Assembly: GCF_000217935.1 (NCBI RefSeq)
Contig: NZ_AFHI01000067.1
Coordinates: 62,001-126,000 of the forward strand
DNA: 64,000 nucleotides
Source: Rheinheimera sp. A13L
GTDB taxonomy: Bacteria > Pseudomonadota > Gammaproteobacteria > Enterobacterales > Alteromonadaceae
Direction of reading: 5' to 3'
Part shown: piece by piece, positions 18,037 to 29,360 of the stretch
Position numbering within the stretch: the first letter of the stretch is position 1
Layout: each line of letters opens with the position of its first letter
Notes under the pieces: model-generated
Database searches by the model: none
Told to the model about the DNA's origin: nothing
What the model saw: the letters and a program-made list of their open reading frames with translations, nothing else
Position numbers and translations under genes: made by a program

Positions 18037-19155
18037 ATGTCTTTGTCTTCTTTCTCCTCTCTGGAGCAGCTGTTTATTGATAATCTGATTGGTGTTGATC
18101 CTAATCAGAAGCGTTTACGTTATTTAAAAAACCAGCAAAGCACCAATGAACAGCGTCCTATGCTGGAGGTCGAACGTAAAGCACTCGAAGCCCGCCAGTC
18201 TGGTGAAAACGCCAAAAAAATCTTCCTCGACTTTACTCAGGCGCATCTGCACGACGAAGTTGCACAGGAATTGATGCAACGCCTGAGCAGCATCGAAGTG
18301 GTCAGCAGTTCATTATTTGATTTAGGTCCCAACTTCCCGGCATTAATTGATGCTTTAAGTGCAAAAGCCGTCACCTTAAACCAGTTGGATCCACTGATCA
18401 GTAATGTGGAATGGATGAAGGAAGATGTGCTGCGTTTAGTCAACCAGCCTCGTTATCGTAATAAAACCAGCTCAGGCAATTTGGTAAAGGATATTAAAAC
18501 CGCATTAAGATTCCTTGGCATCGAAGCGTTACAGGCCTTGGTTCCTGTGTATGCGTTCCGGCACTGTATCCCGCATTCCACAGACCCTTTTGCGCAATTT
18601 AAAGTCAAAATATGGGAATACTCTTTGGCCACAGCTATAGCTGCCCGTGAGATTGCCAATGCACAGGGCTTAAATGGTTTTGTTGCTTTTTGTGCTGCTA
18701 TGTTCCAGACCATGGGCCATATGGTGGTGATCCGCAACTACTTACGCAGTTATGCTCAGGTGAAACGTACTGAGTTATTACGAGCCCGTGATGCCCGCGA
18801 TAATGAACTGACCGATGCTTTAGAAGCTTTAGATGCTGACGCAGGCTTTTTATCCAGCAGCATTGAAGAATTTGCCGCTATTATCAGTGCGGATCTAATA
18901 GCGCGCTGGCAGTTAAAACGTATGCCATTGGCCGCTATTCTGGATCAAATTGCGGATGATACGCCGTTAAGCAGTTGCAGTGATTTAACCCGTGTGGTCA
19001 AACAAGCCAATACTTATGTGCAGGTAAAGTTTCTGGTGAATGAGCAGAGACTGGATGTAGAAGAAGCCAATAAAGCGTTAAACGACGCAGGCGTTCATAA
19101 CGAAATGCGCAAAATGTTGTCCCAACTTGACCTGAAAAAGCTGTCTTTTGAATAA
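18037..19155 (+). CDS. HDOD-domain signalling protein
   Basis: Predicted cytoplasmic HDOD protein, a relative of HD phosphohydrolases that usually lacks the metal-binding residues and acts in signalling. The HDOD core covers about residues 85-300, with FPALIDALSAK at the start, an AAREIANAQGLNGFVAFCAAMFQTMGHMV-like region in the middle and a C-terminal helical part ending in a charged tail. The His-Asp pair of a true HD domain is not seen. No output domain (GGDEF, EAL, kinase) is present, so partners must lie elsewhere. The start has a GTAAAGGG upstream motif. It sits alone between pabA and astC. Confidence 0.8.
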   Translation: MSLSSFSSLEQLFIDNLIGVDPNQKRLRYLKNQQSTNEQRPMLEVERKALEARQSGENAKKIFLDFTQAHLHDEVAQELMQRLSSIEVVSSSLFDLGPNFPALIDALSAKAVTLNQLDPLISNVEWMKEDVLRLVNQPRYRNKTSSGNLVKDIKTALRFLGIEALQALVPVYAFRHCIPHSTDPFAQFKVKIWEYSLATAIAAREIANAQGLNGFVAFCAAMFQTMGHMVVIRNYLRSYAQVKRTELLRARDARDNELTDALEALDADAGFLSSSIEEFAAIISADLIARWQLKRMPLAAILDQIADDTPLSSCSDLTRVVKQANTYVQVKFLVNEQRLDVEEANKALNDAGVHNEMRKMLSQLDLKKLSFE

Positions 19156-20694
<1,539 letters not shown>

Positions 20695-20744
20695 ATTTAG
20701 CTTCTGTACACTGTTTGACTACATAACAATAAAGCAAAAAATGA

Positions 20745-20764
20745 AGCGCCTTTTCAAAGGCGCT
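20745..20764. other. Perfect hairpin between astC and astA
   Basis: A perfect 9 bp stem (AGCGCCTTT/AAAGGCGCT) with a two-base loop lies in the 99-base gap. On the plus strand no T-run follows, so it is unlikely to stop transcription. It may protect the 3' end of astC mRNA or set different levels of astC and astA. Confidence 0.5.
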
Positions 20765-20793
20765 CTGAAGCAAAATAACTGGAGTAAGCGACT

Positions 20794-21810
20794 ATGATGG
20801 TCATTCGCCCAATCCGAGCCGAAGATTATCCTGAACTGTACGATATTGCTGTCGAATCAGGTCATGGCTTTACTTCGTTGCCCGTCAATGATGAGTTGTT
20901 ACAGCGTAAGATCAGCAGATCTGAAGCCTCCTTTGCCAAAAAGGTCGATAAGCCAGGCGATGAAGGTTATCTCTTTGTACTGGAAGATACAGAAACTGCA
21001 GCAGTGGTGGGGACCAGTGCTATTGAAGCCGCAGTAGGGCTGGAAGATGCGTTTTACCATTATCATTTGGGTAAAGTAGTGCATACCTCCAGAGCCTTAG
21101 GGGTTTATAACCCTGTGGATATTCTGACTTTGTGTAACGACTACACAGGGGTCTCTGAGCTTTGTACGCTGTTTTTACGTGAATCCTGCCGCAAACAAAA
21201 TAATGGCCGTTTGTTATCCAAATTCCGCTTTTTATTTATTGCTGAATTCCGCTCGCGTTTTGCCGACAGGGTCATTGCAGAAATGCGTGGTGTGTCGGAT
21301 GAAGATGGTCATTCACCCTTCTGGAAATGGCTGCAGGACAGCTTTTTTTCTGTGGATTTCCCGACAGCGGACTACCTGACCGGCATAGGCCAGAAGGTGT
21401 TTATTGCTGAGCTGATGCCAAAATACCCTATTTACGTCAGTTTATTGAGTAAAGAAGCTCAGGCTGTGATTGGCAAAGTGCATGAAAAAACCCGTCCGGC
21501 TTTGGCCTTACTGCAATCAGAAGGTTTTTCCAATACAGGTTATGTCGATATTTTTGATGCAGGCCCAACGGTCGAAGCCAAAGTGGAGCATATCCGCACT
21601 GTGCGCGGCAGCCGCAAGCTGCAGGTGCAGATTGGTACTGTGACAAGTGGTCTGCCTTATATGGTGTCTAACACTAAGCTGGAAGACTTCAGAGCGACCT
21701 GGTTGCAACTGCATGTTGATGAAAACAGCGAGGTAGTGATTCTGCCTCAGGACTGTGCTGATTTATTGCAGGTCACCAATGGCGACTGGGTGCGTTTAGC
21801 CCGGATTTAA
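20794..21810 (+). CDS. astA: Arginine N-succinyltransferase
   Basis: First enzyme of the arginine succinyltransferase pathway, moving succinyl from succinyl-CoA to arginine. It has the GNAT-like fold of AstA, opening with IRPIRAEDYPELYDIA and carrying GFTSLPVND near 29 and the LCTLFLRESCR region near 125. The length of 338 residues matches the family (about 344). Two Met codons begin the frame. An ATAACTGGAG ribosome site lies before them. It is followed by astD after 19 bases, and the two are surely co-transcribed. Confidence 0.95.
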   Translation: MMVIRPIRAEDYPELYDIAVESGHGFTSLPVNDELLQRKISRSEASFAKKVDKPGDEGYLFVLEDTETAAVVGTSAIEAAVGLEDAFYHYHLGKVVHTSRALGVYNPVDILTLCNDYTGVSELCTLFLRESCRKQNNGRLLSKFRFLFIAEFRSRFADRVIAEMRGVSDEDGHSPFWKWLQDSFFSVDFPTADYLTGIGQKVFIAELMPKYPIYVSLLSKEAQAVIGKVHEKTRPALALLQSEGFSNTGYVDIFDAGPTVEAKVEHIRTVRGSRKLQVQIGTVTSGLPYMVSNTKLEDFRATWLQLHVDENSEVVILPQDCADLLQVTNGDWVRLARI

Positions 21811-21817
21811 TCTTTAA

Positions 21818-23302
<1,485 letters not shown>

Positions 23303-23304
23303 TC

Positions 23305-23324
23305 CTGACTAAGTCAGTTTTTTT
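23305..23324 (+). terminator. First of two tandem terminators after astD
   Basis: A 5 bp stem (CTGAC/GTCAG) with a TAA loop is followed directly by seven T residues, three bases past the astD stop codon. Confidence 0.65.
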
Positions 23325-23337
23325 AGGTTTTATTTTA

Positions 23338-23362
23338 ATCGGGGCTATGCCCCGATTTGTTT
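23338..23362 (+). terminator. Second terminator after astD
   Basis: An 8 bp GC-rich stem (ATCGGGGC/GCCCCGAT) with a three-base loop is followed by TTGTTTT. It backs up the weaker hairpin just before it. Confidence 0.8.
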
Positions 23363-23478
23363 TATCAAACAAAATTTGCTTAAATGACATTCACTTATCG
23401 GCAAATTATCTGGGCTTTTTGGTCAAGCGCAGATAAAGTCCTGTATCCAGTGTTGTGCACTATAGGTGTCCCTTTTGT

Positions 23479-23829
23479 ATGGTAACTGATAAACCCGGCT
23501 ACGAGCATCTGATCCAGTTTCTGACTGAACATTTGTCGCTGTTTGAACAACGAGGACCGGTCGTCGCCGGCGCTAAAACTCTGGGAGAAGTGCTGGAAGA
23601 ATCCATTGCTGAACAAATTATTCAGCTCTGTACTCAGCATACCGAACTTGAGATGAATCATCGCAGCATGATAGTGCGCGAAGTGGACGGCATCTTGTAT
23701 GACTTTCAGGAAGTATTAGCTTCTGTACTGGAAGAGCCAGCGACTGAACAGCAAACAGAACTTATTCAGGAAATATCTTTATTGATTAAAAATCTGTTTG
23801 ATACAGCTGTTGCTGCGTTGATGGATTAA
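23479..23829 (+). CDS. DUF3802 family protein
   Basis: A 116-residue soluble, acidic, largely helical protein matching the DUF3802 family found in Vibrio, Shewanella and relatives. Its function is unknown. The segments MVTDKPGYEHLIQFLTEHL at the start and REVDGILYDFQEVL in the middle are typical. The open frame extends back to a GTG at 23455, which would add eight residues including two Cys. I prefer the ATG at 23479 because family members start with MVTD and AGGTG lies ten bases before it. It is separated from astD by two terminators and from the OsmC-like gene by 69 bases. Confidence 0.75.
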   Translation: MVTDKPGYEHLIQFLTEHLSLFEQRGPVVAGAKTLGEVLEESIAEQIIQLCTQHTELEMNHRSMIVREVDGILYDFQEVLASVLEEPATEQQTELIQEISLLIKNLFDTAVAALMD

Positions 23830-23898
23830 TCTTAACTAGCCTCATCTGACTGTTTTCCGTAAAATAGCCACTCTTTACTACGGACAACAGGATCTTCT

Positions 23899-24327
23899 AT
23901 GCAAGCCAGTGTAAAATGGGCCGGTGACCAGACGTTTATTGGCCGCTCTGACAGTGGTCATAATGTGGTGTTTGATGCTCACAAAGAAGGCAGTGCTGCC
24001 CCAAGTCCTATGGAAATGGTGTTGATGGCAGCGGGTGCCTGTTCTTCGGTGGACGTCGTTAGTATTTTGCAAAAAGCCCGGCAGCAAGTCACTGATTGTG
24101 AAGTGATCTTAACTGGCGAACGTGTAGAAACTATTCCTCGTGTTTTCAGTAAAATTCATCTGCATTTTGTGGTAACAGGCTTTGACGTCAGCGAAAAACA
24201 TGTGGAAAAGGCGGTGAATCTGTCGGCTGAGAAGTACTGCTCAGTGTCTATTATGTTGTCACAAAGCGTTGAAGTGACTCATTCTTTTAGTGTGAAACAA
24301 TCTGAAGTACAGCCCGTGGCTGAATAA
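23899..24327 (+). CDS. OsmC/YhfA-like thiol protein
   Basis: OsmC superfamily protein, closest in pattern to E. coli YhfA. Relatives reduce organic hydroperoxides with a Cys pair; for YhfA the role is unproven. Both Cys are present, in AAGACSSVDVV near residue 48 and KYCSVSIM near 114. PSPMEMVLMA ahead of the first Cys is also typical. The length of 142 residues is normal. In enterobacteria and Vibrio this gene neighbours crp and prkB. Here prkB is about 1 kb away beyond speD and crp is not in the window. Confidence 0.88.
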   Translation: MQASVKWAGDQTFIGRSDSGHNVVFDAHKEGSAAPSPMEMVLMAAGACSSVDVVSILQKARQQVTDCEVILTGERVETIPRVFSKIHLHFVVTGFDVSEKHVEKAVNLSAEKYCSVSIMLSQSVEVTHSFSVKQSEVQPVAE

Positions 24328-24389
24328 AGATTGCATCGGTGCAGCTGTTCTATACTGAATTGCAGCTCTGACTATTGAGGTAAGAAGAC

Positions 24390-25196
24390 GTGGTTAAACC
24401 TTTTGAAAAACTAAGACTGCATGGTTTTAATAACCTGACCAAAAGCCTGAGTTTCAGCATTTACGATATTTGTTATGCCCAAACTGAGCAACATCGTCAG
24501 GAGTATATCTCCTACATAGACGAGCAATACAATGCAGACCGTCTGACCGATATCCTGAGCGAAGTGGTGGATATTATAGGCGCAAACATTTTAAATATTG
24601 CCCGGCAGGATTACGACCCTCAAGGGGCAAGTGTGACTATTCTGGTTAGTGAAGAACCTATTGAAGGTTCTCCGGATAATTCAGAAAACCCTGGTCCATT
24701 GCCAGACTCTGTGGTGGCTCACTTAGATAAAAGCCACATCTGTGTGCACACCTATCCTGAAGTACATCCACAGGATGGGATCTGCACCTTCCGTGCTGAT
24801 ATTGAAGTCTCAACTTGTGGTTTAATTTCACCACTGAAAGCGCTGAACTTCCTGATCCATAGCTTTGAGTCGGACATAGTAACCATAGATTATCGTGTCC
24901 GTGGTTTTACCCGTGATGTGAATGGCGTGAAACACTATATCGACCATCCTATTCATTCTATTCAGAACTTTATGGACAAGCAGACCAAAAATGCTTTCCA
25001 GATGGTGGATGTGAATGTGTATCAGGAAAACCTGTTCCATACCAAAATGATGCTCAAAGAGTATGATTTAAACAACTATCTGTTTGGTACTGGTGTGGGT
25101 GAACTGGATGACACACAACGCAAAGTCATCAATAAAAAAGTGAAACGCGAAATGCGGGAAATTTTTTACGGTCGTAATTTACCGGAAATGGAATAA
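24390..25196 (+). CDS. speD: S-adenosylmethionine decarboxylase proenzyme
   Basis: Makes decarboxylated SAM, the aminopropyl donor for spermidine. It is the E. coli class form that cleaves itself to create a pyruvoyl group: the cleavage site is Lys-Ser in [13 protein letters not shown], with Ser at 115. Cys in [14 protein letters not shown] and the [13 protein letters not shown] segment are also conserved. The length of 268 residues matches E. coli SpeD (264). The start is GTG with GAGGTAAGAAG before it. No speE lies beside it, unlike E. coli where speED are paired. Confidence 0.95.
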   Translation: MVKPFEKLRLHGFNNLTKSLSFSIYDICYAQTEQHRQEYISYIDEQYNADRLTDILSEVVDIIGANILNIARQDYDPQGASVTILVSEEPIEGSPDNSENPGPLPDSVVAHLDKSHICVHTYPEVHPQDGICTFRADIEVSTCGLISPLKALNFLIHSFESDIVTIDYRVRGFTRDVNGVKHYIDHPIHSIQNFMDKQTKNAFQMVDVNVYQENLFHTKMMLKEYDLNNYLFGTGVGELDDTQRKVINKKVKREMREIFYGRNLPEME

Positions 25197-25224
25197 GCAT
25201 TTAAAAATGTGATTAGCCCCTTTT

Positions 25225-25405
25225 ATACCCAAAGTAATTGGAGTTGCAGGGAGGCGACAAGAGCGTGAGACCCCAGGAGCATAGTTGTCCTATGTGCAAT
25301 TGGATTGACGCGAGAACTCGCCAGTCATGTCTGGCGGGTATTTTCAGAATTACTGGGGCGAGAGCTTGCAGGCAACAAAGCTGCGGCTTCAAGTACGAAG
25401 GGTAT
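25225..25405 (-). repeat. ERIC-like element, copy A, with a 55 bp internal insertion
   Basis: Imperfect palindrome of the ERIC/IRU type bounded by ATACCC (25225-25230) and GGGTAT (25400-25405). In the sense of prkB it begins one base after the prkB stop codon. Its core has the ERIC arms CCCCAGGAGCATAG and TATGTG...ACTGGGGCGAGAG. A 55 bp insertion at 25297-25351 splits one core arm and contains its own stem (CGCCAG/CTGGCG). It fills the gap between the converging speD and prkB genes. Confidence 0.85.
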
Positions 25406-26299
25406 CTACTCTAGCCAGTTAATCTGCCCCCTGGCCTGACGACGTTTAATAATCAGCTGCTCTACCAAGGGCGTTAATATCAGCTCCATGGCTAAATTCA
25501 TTTTTCCTCCCGGCACAACCAATGTATTGACCCGTGACATAAAAGCGCCATTGATCATTTGCAGGTAATAGGGGAAGTCGACATGCTTAATACCGCGAAA
25601 ACGGATCACCACAAAACTCTCATCCAAAGACGGAATATCTTTAGCACTGAAGGGGTTAGAAGTATCGACTGTAGGCACCCGCTGAAAGTTGATATGAGTG
25701 CGTGAAAACTGCGGCGTGATCTGATTCACATAGTCATCCATGCTACGCACTATGCTCGACATCACAGCTTCACGGCTATGACCCCGTTCTGAAGTGTCGC
25801 GGATAATTTTCTGGATCCACTCTAAGTTGACTATGGGTACCATGCCAATCAGTAAATCCACATGTTGGGCTACATTGTTTTCTTCTGTCACCACACCGCC
25901 ATGCAAGCCTTCATAAAACAACAGATCGGTATTGGGTCTTAAATCCTGCCATGGCGTAAAAGTACCAGGCAGTTGGTTGTAAGGCACGGCTTCATCAAAG
26001 GTATGTAAATACTGCCGTACTTTACCTGTGCCTGTTTCGGCATAGCTGGAGAACAGAGACTCAAGCGCGGCAAAGTCGTTGGCTTCAGCACCAAAATAGC
26101 TGATATGTTTGCCTTGCTCTTTGGCTTTACGGATCTCCAGATCCATTTCTGGTCTGCTGTATTTGTGAAAACAATCCCCTGCAACAAAACCGGCATCAAT
26201 ACCAAGGCTGCGGAATATATGGGAAAAGGCACTCATAGTAGTGGTTGTGCCAGCACCTGAGGAGCCTGTGACCGCAATGATGGGATTTTTGTGAGACAT
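25406..26299 (-). CDS. prkB: Phosphoribulokinase-like protein PrkB
   Basis: P-loop kinase of the phosphoribulokinase/uridine kinase family. The P-loop is GSSGAGTTT at about 12-20. YEGLHGGVV near 129 and HVDFPYYLQMI near 240 are typical of the PrkB branch. The length of 297 residues is near the E. coli protein (289). No RuBisCO gene is present, so carbon fixation is not implied, and the physiological substrate in such bacteria is uncertain. It is divergent from the TolB-like gene and its stop codon adjoins an ERIC element. Confidence 0.9.
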   Translation of the reverse strand: MSHKNPIIAVTGSSGAGTTTTMSAFSHIFRSLGIDAGFVAGDCFHKYSRPEMDLEIRKAKEQGKHISYFGAEANDFAALESLFSSYAETGTGKVRQYLHTFDEAVPYNQLPGTFTPWQDLRPNTDLLFYEGLHGGVVTEENNVAQHVDLLIGMVPIVNLEWIQKIIRDTSERGHSREAVMSSIVRSMDDYVNQITPQFSRTHINFQRVPTVDTSNPFSAKDIPSLDESFVVIRFRGIKHVDFPYYLQMINGAFMSRVNTLVVPGGKMNLAMELILTPLVEQLIIKRRQARGQINWLE

Positions 26300-26407
26300 A
26301 AAAAGCCTGGTTCCGTTGATTGTCAGCCGCCTACCATAAAGGATAAAGTGAGGTCACTGCAAGCACAGTAATAAAGCTGCTGCTGTTCAACAAAAAAGGG
26401 TCCACCG

Positions 26408-27277
26408 GTGCGATTACTTTCTCTTGCTTTGGCTGTTATGGTTTTTCCTCTGGCAGCAGCTTTGCCGCAATACAATCTATATCTGACTGATTTATCAGAA
26501 AATTTATCAGTTTCTAATCAAGTTAAAATCAATGAAACTCCAACCTATATCAACCAGCCAGCTTTTAGTAAGGATGGAAAAAGCTTATTTTTTACGCTGG
26601 AGCAGGGCAAAGATGCAGCAGTGCAAACCGATGTTGGGCTTTATTTAATTTCGGATAAAAAACAACAGCTGCTAACTAAAACAAGCCTAAGCGAGTATTC
26701 ACCAACTTTATTGCCTGATGGTTCAGGCTTGTCGCTCGTGGCAGTGGAAGCGGACCAAACCCAACGTTTGTGGGCTGTGGACTGGCAAGGCAACACGGGT
26801 CTGCTGAAAGCAGAGCCTAAAGGCGTGGGTTATCATGCCTGGGGACCACATCAGGATTTACTGTTGTTTATTCTGGGTGATAAAGAAGATAACCACACAG
26901 TGCGTTATCTGGATAAAGACGGAAATCTGACGACTCTGGCAACAGGTGTAGGCCGGGCTTTAAGCTGGCAACCAGGTACTCAAAAAGGGTTTTACACTCA
27001 GGCCAAACAGGGTCAGCTGTTTTTAAGTTCTTACGATGTAAAAACCAAAACGAATATTCAAACTGAATTGGCGCTTCCGGCAGGTGGCCAGGATTTAGTC
27101 TGGTGGTCTGAAGAGAAGTTGCTGGTGTCTGCAGGGACAAAAATTTATCAGTGGCAGGTTCAGGGCAAGCAAGAATGGAATTTGTGGCTGGATTTATCCA
27201 AAGAATGTGGTACTGAGATCAGTCGTTTTGCACTGAATAAAGCACGTAGCCAACTGGCTTTTGTTTGTAAGGCGTAG
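26408..27277 (+). CDS. Exported TolB/PD40-like beta-propeller protein
   Basis: Predicted periplasmic beta-propeller of the WD40-like (PD40) kind seen in TolB and oligopeptidases. From the GTG at 26408 a signal peptide covers about residues 1-18 (MRLLSLALAVMVFPLAAA). At least two PD40-like repeats are visible: TYINQPAFSKDGKSLFFT near 43 and LSEYSPTLLPDGSGLSLV near 95, and further blades are likely to 289. It lacks the N-terminal TolB domain and a peptidase domain, so partners or ligands are unknown. The GTG is supported by the signal peptide, though no strong ribosome site is seen. The gene is divergent from prkB and convergent with the nuclease gene. Confidence 0.75.
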   Translation: MRLLSLALAVMVFPLAAALPQYNLYLTDLSENLSVSNQVKINETPTYINQPAFSKDGKSLFFTLEQGKDAAVQTDVGLYLISDKKQQLLTKTSLSEYSPTLLPDGSGLSLVAVEADQTQRLWAVDWQGNTGLLKAEPKGVGYHAWGPHQDLLLFILGDKEDNHTVRYLDKDGNLTTLATGVGRALSWQPGTQKGFYTQAKQGQLFLSSYDVKTKTNIQTELALPAGGQDLVWWSEEKLLVSAGTKIYQWQVQGKQEWNLWLDLSKECGTEISRFALNKARSQLAFVCKA

Positions 27278-27282
27278 AAGAA

Positions 27283-27307
27283 GGGTCAGAGCTAACAGCT
27301 CTGACCC
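27283..27307. terminator. Bidirectional terminator-like hairpin
   Basis: A perfect 11 bp stem (GGGTCAGAGCT/AGCTCTGACCC) with a three-base loop sits between two converging genes. The flanks have only short T- or A-runs, so strength is uncertain, but position and symmetry suit use from both sides. Confidence 0.6.
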
Positions 27308-27313
27308 AGAGGT

Positions 27314-29089
27314 TTAAAACTTAAAGTCGATCAAAACCGGATCGTGGTCCGATGAACGGAATGGATCCGGTGCGTATAAGGTTTTTTGCTGTGCTTCCGA
27401 TTTAAACTCAGTGTTGTAATCAAGTATCGCTGGCTCGTCGGCGTTAATAGCCCAGTGCTGGAATAGGGTCAGCTGTGTTGCCATGGTCTTGCTGGCAAGC
27501 GCATGGTCCAATGAACCTGTGCGGCCTCTGAAGACATAAGAATAATGCCTGCTTTCATCTTTGGGAGCCAGATGCACCCAACCTACTTGTTCCAGTGCAT
27601 AAATCGGATCTTCCTGACGGTAAGCATTTAAATCTCCTATCACCAATTGATGGGGTGTGTTGACACCCGTTGGCTGGGTCTGTAACCAGGCAGACAAGGT
27701 TTTGGCTGCTTCAACACGGGATTGATTCCAGCAGCTTTGGCCGTCTTTATTATCCCTGTTGCCATTGTCTACAGCGGCTTTATCTTCCGGGCAGCTGCCT
27801 TTGGATTTAAAGTGATTCACACTGACAGTAAAAAGTCCTTCTGTGGATTTGGCTTTAAATGTCTGAGTCAAAGGAGCTCTCGAACCATAAGCAAAGGGGC
27901 CTTCGGCAATCATCACTGCTTTGCCAGCCTCTGTGACTTTATCTTGGTTGTAGATAAGAGCCACTTTAATAGCGTCACCACCTAACGCCTTTTGCGGCTG
28001 CACAAATGCATAACGTTGCTCTCCCAGGGCTTTATTCAGCTCGCGGACCAAAGTAGCCAAAGCACCATGTTTATCAAAGCCGTTATTTTCTACTTCCAGT
28101 AAACCTATGACATCAGCATCCATACCGGATAAAGCCGCTATCATTTTGGCTTGTTGGCGCTGCAGCTCATTTGCATTTGTAGCACCACGGCGGGTAGGGA
28201 AAGGCTTAGCAGCAGTTTCACCGGTAAAAAAGTTCAGCACGTTAAAACTCGCGACCCGAATATGATCATCGGCTTTGGCTTTAGGTGCAGCTGGCCGGGC
28301 ATTGGTTGCAACAAAGTCAGGACGCTGTGCCGCTACTAAACGATAACCCTGCTTAGTTTCAATTAAATAACCCTGCAGGTTTTTTACGGTATCCCCTATC
28401 CGAACTGTATTAGTGGCAGATAAATTGCCATTGGGGAAGATCACAGGATCAGGGTTTTGCTCAAAAATCCCATCATCCAGCCAGAGCTGACTTAAATGCT
28501 GCTGTTGCTCTAGCTCTTTTGCTTCTTTACCTGGTCTGTGCAGCTCGGTGGCTATCCAGAGTCTTTTATCGGCCAGTAAAATTTCGCCATAGCGTGCTAA
28601 CGGATAGGTGTCATTGACTATCAAAGGTTGGGGGAACGATAAATACTGGCCTTCCAAAGCTTCCCAGTCTTGTCTGGACTTGACTGGCAATGTGGCCACC
28701 ACAGGTTTTGGCGCTTCCTGTTGACCACAGACTGAGGTTTTTACATCCACCAAAGCTGTCATGCCATTCAGTTCAACAACTTTGCCTGTAATTTCAAGCT
28801 GTTGACCTGCTTTTGCCTGTTGAACCAGCTTTTTATCAGCGATAAATAAGGCTTCACTAGTTTTAGGGTTGGTATCAGGGCTCAGGCTTTGGATCAAAAC
28901 CCCTGCTGCTTTACTGCCCGGATACAACACTGCTGTGACTACACCTGCAGTGGATACTGTTTTATTCAGCAGCGGGCTTTGTTGACCTTCGCCCTGAATT
29001 GCCGCAATAGGGGTTTCTGTCTGACAAGTTGCAGATACACCAAAGGATCCAGCAGAGAGCAGCAGTAAAGTAAAAATGGATAATTTCAT
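27314..29089 (-). CDS. ExeM/NucH-type extracellular endonuclease
   Basis: Predicted secreted DNase of the ExeM/NucH type, likely used to digest extracellular DNA for nutrients or biofilm remodelling. The signal peptide is about residues 1-20 (MKLSIFTLLLLSAGSFGVSA). The N-terminal third carries OB-fold-like beta domains. From about 275 comes an endonuclease/exonuclease/phosphatase domain with IRVASFNVLNFF, the metal-binding Glu in GLLEVENNG, NHFKSKGSC, GDLNAYRQEDP and SSDHDPVLIDF at the C-terminus, so the catalytic set appears complete. No C-terminal sorting helix such as GlyGly-CTERM or Rhombosortase follows, unlike the Shewanella enzyme. The length is 591 residues. Confidence 0.88.
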   Translation of the reverse strand: MKLSIFTLLLLSAGSFGVSATCQTETPIAAIQGEGQQSPLLNKTVSTAGVVTAVLYPGSKAAGVLIQSLSPDTNPKTSEALFIADKKLVQQAKAGQQLEITGKVVELNGMTALVDVKTSVCGQQEAPKPVVATLPVKSRQDWEALEGQYLSFPQPLIVNDTYPLARYGEILLADKRLWIATELHRPGKEAKELEQQQHLSQLWLDDGIFEQNPDPVIFPNGNLSATNTVRIGDTVKNLQGYLIETKQGYRLVAAQRPDFVATNARPAAPKAKADDHIRVASFNVLNFFTGETAAKPFPTRRGATNANELQRQQAKMIAALSGMDADVIGLLEVENNGFDKHGALATLVRELNKALGEQRYAFVQPQKALGGDAIKVALIYNQDKVTEAGKAVMIAEGPFAYGSRAPLTQTFKAKSTEGLFTVSVNHFKSKGSCPEDKAAVDNGNRDNKDGQSCWNQSRVEAAKTLSAWLQTQPTGVNTPHQLVIGDLNAYRQEDPIYALEQVGWVHLAPKDESRHYSYVFRGRTGSLDHALASKTMATQLTLFQHWAINADEPAILDYNTEFKSEAQQKTLYAPDPFRSSDHDPVLIDFKF

Positions 29090-29190
29090 TAAAAAAGTCC
29101 TTTAAAACAGATCTGTACAGCCTAAGGCACTCAGAAAAATCTACAAGGGCAAATCGTTGAATTTCGTATGAAATTGCTGTGAATAGCGAA

Positions 29191-29222
29191 GATCAAATAA
29201 TAAAGGCGCCGAATGGCGCCTT
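29191..29222 (-). terminator. Terminator of purD, beyond the ERIC element
   Basis: A perfect 8 bp stem (AAGGCGCC/GGCGCCTT) with a GAAT loop, read on the minus strand, is followed by TTATTATTT. It lies past the ERIC copy, so that element would be transcribed with purD. Confidence 0.65.
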
Positions 29223-29233
29223 AGAAATAAACT

Positions 29234-29360
29234 AATACCCTAAGTAATTGATGTTGCAGTTAGGCGACAAGCCAGCGAGACCCCAGGAGCATAGTAGTCC
29301 TATGTGACTGGGGCGAGAGGCGAAGTCAACAACACTGCGGCTTCAAGTACGACGGGTATT
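29234..29360 (-). repeat. ERIC-like element, copy B, overlapping the purD 3' end
   Basis: A 127 bp imperfect palindrome, the canonical ERIC length, bounded by AATACCC and GGGTATT. The core matches the ERIC consensus arms (CCCCAGGAGC and GTGACTGGGG). Its end at 29343-29360 encodes the last five residues and the stop of purD. It is oriented with the CTTGAAGCCGCAG side towards the gene, as in the other copies. Confidence 0.88.

Noticed and set aside
23395-23661. 88-codon minus-strand frame overlapping the DUF3802 gene
   Set aside because: The plus-strand frame matches a known family and has a ribosome site; the two cannot easily both be real.
25225-25405. Possible novel riboswitch or small RNA gene
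   Set aside because: The same sequence recurs four more times after unrelated genes and matches ERIC, so a gene-specific riboswitch is not supported.
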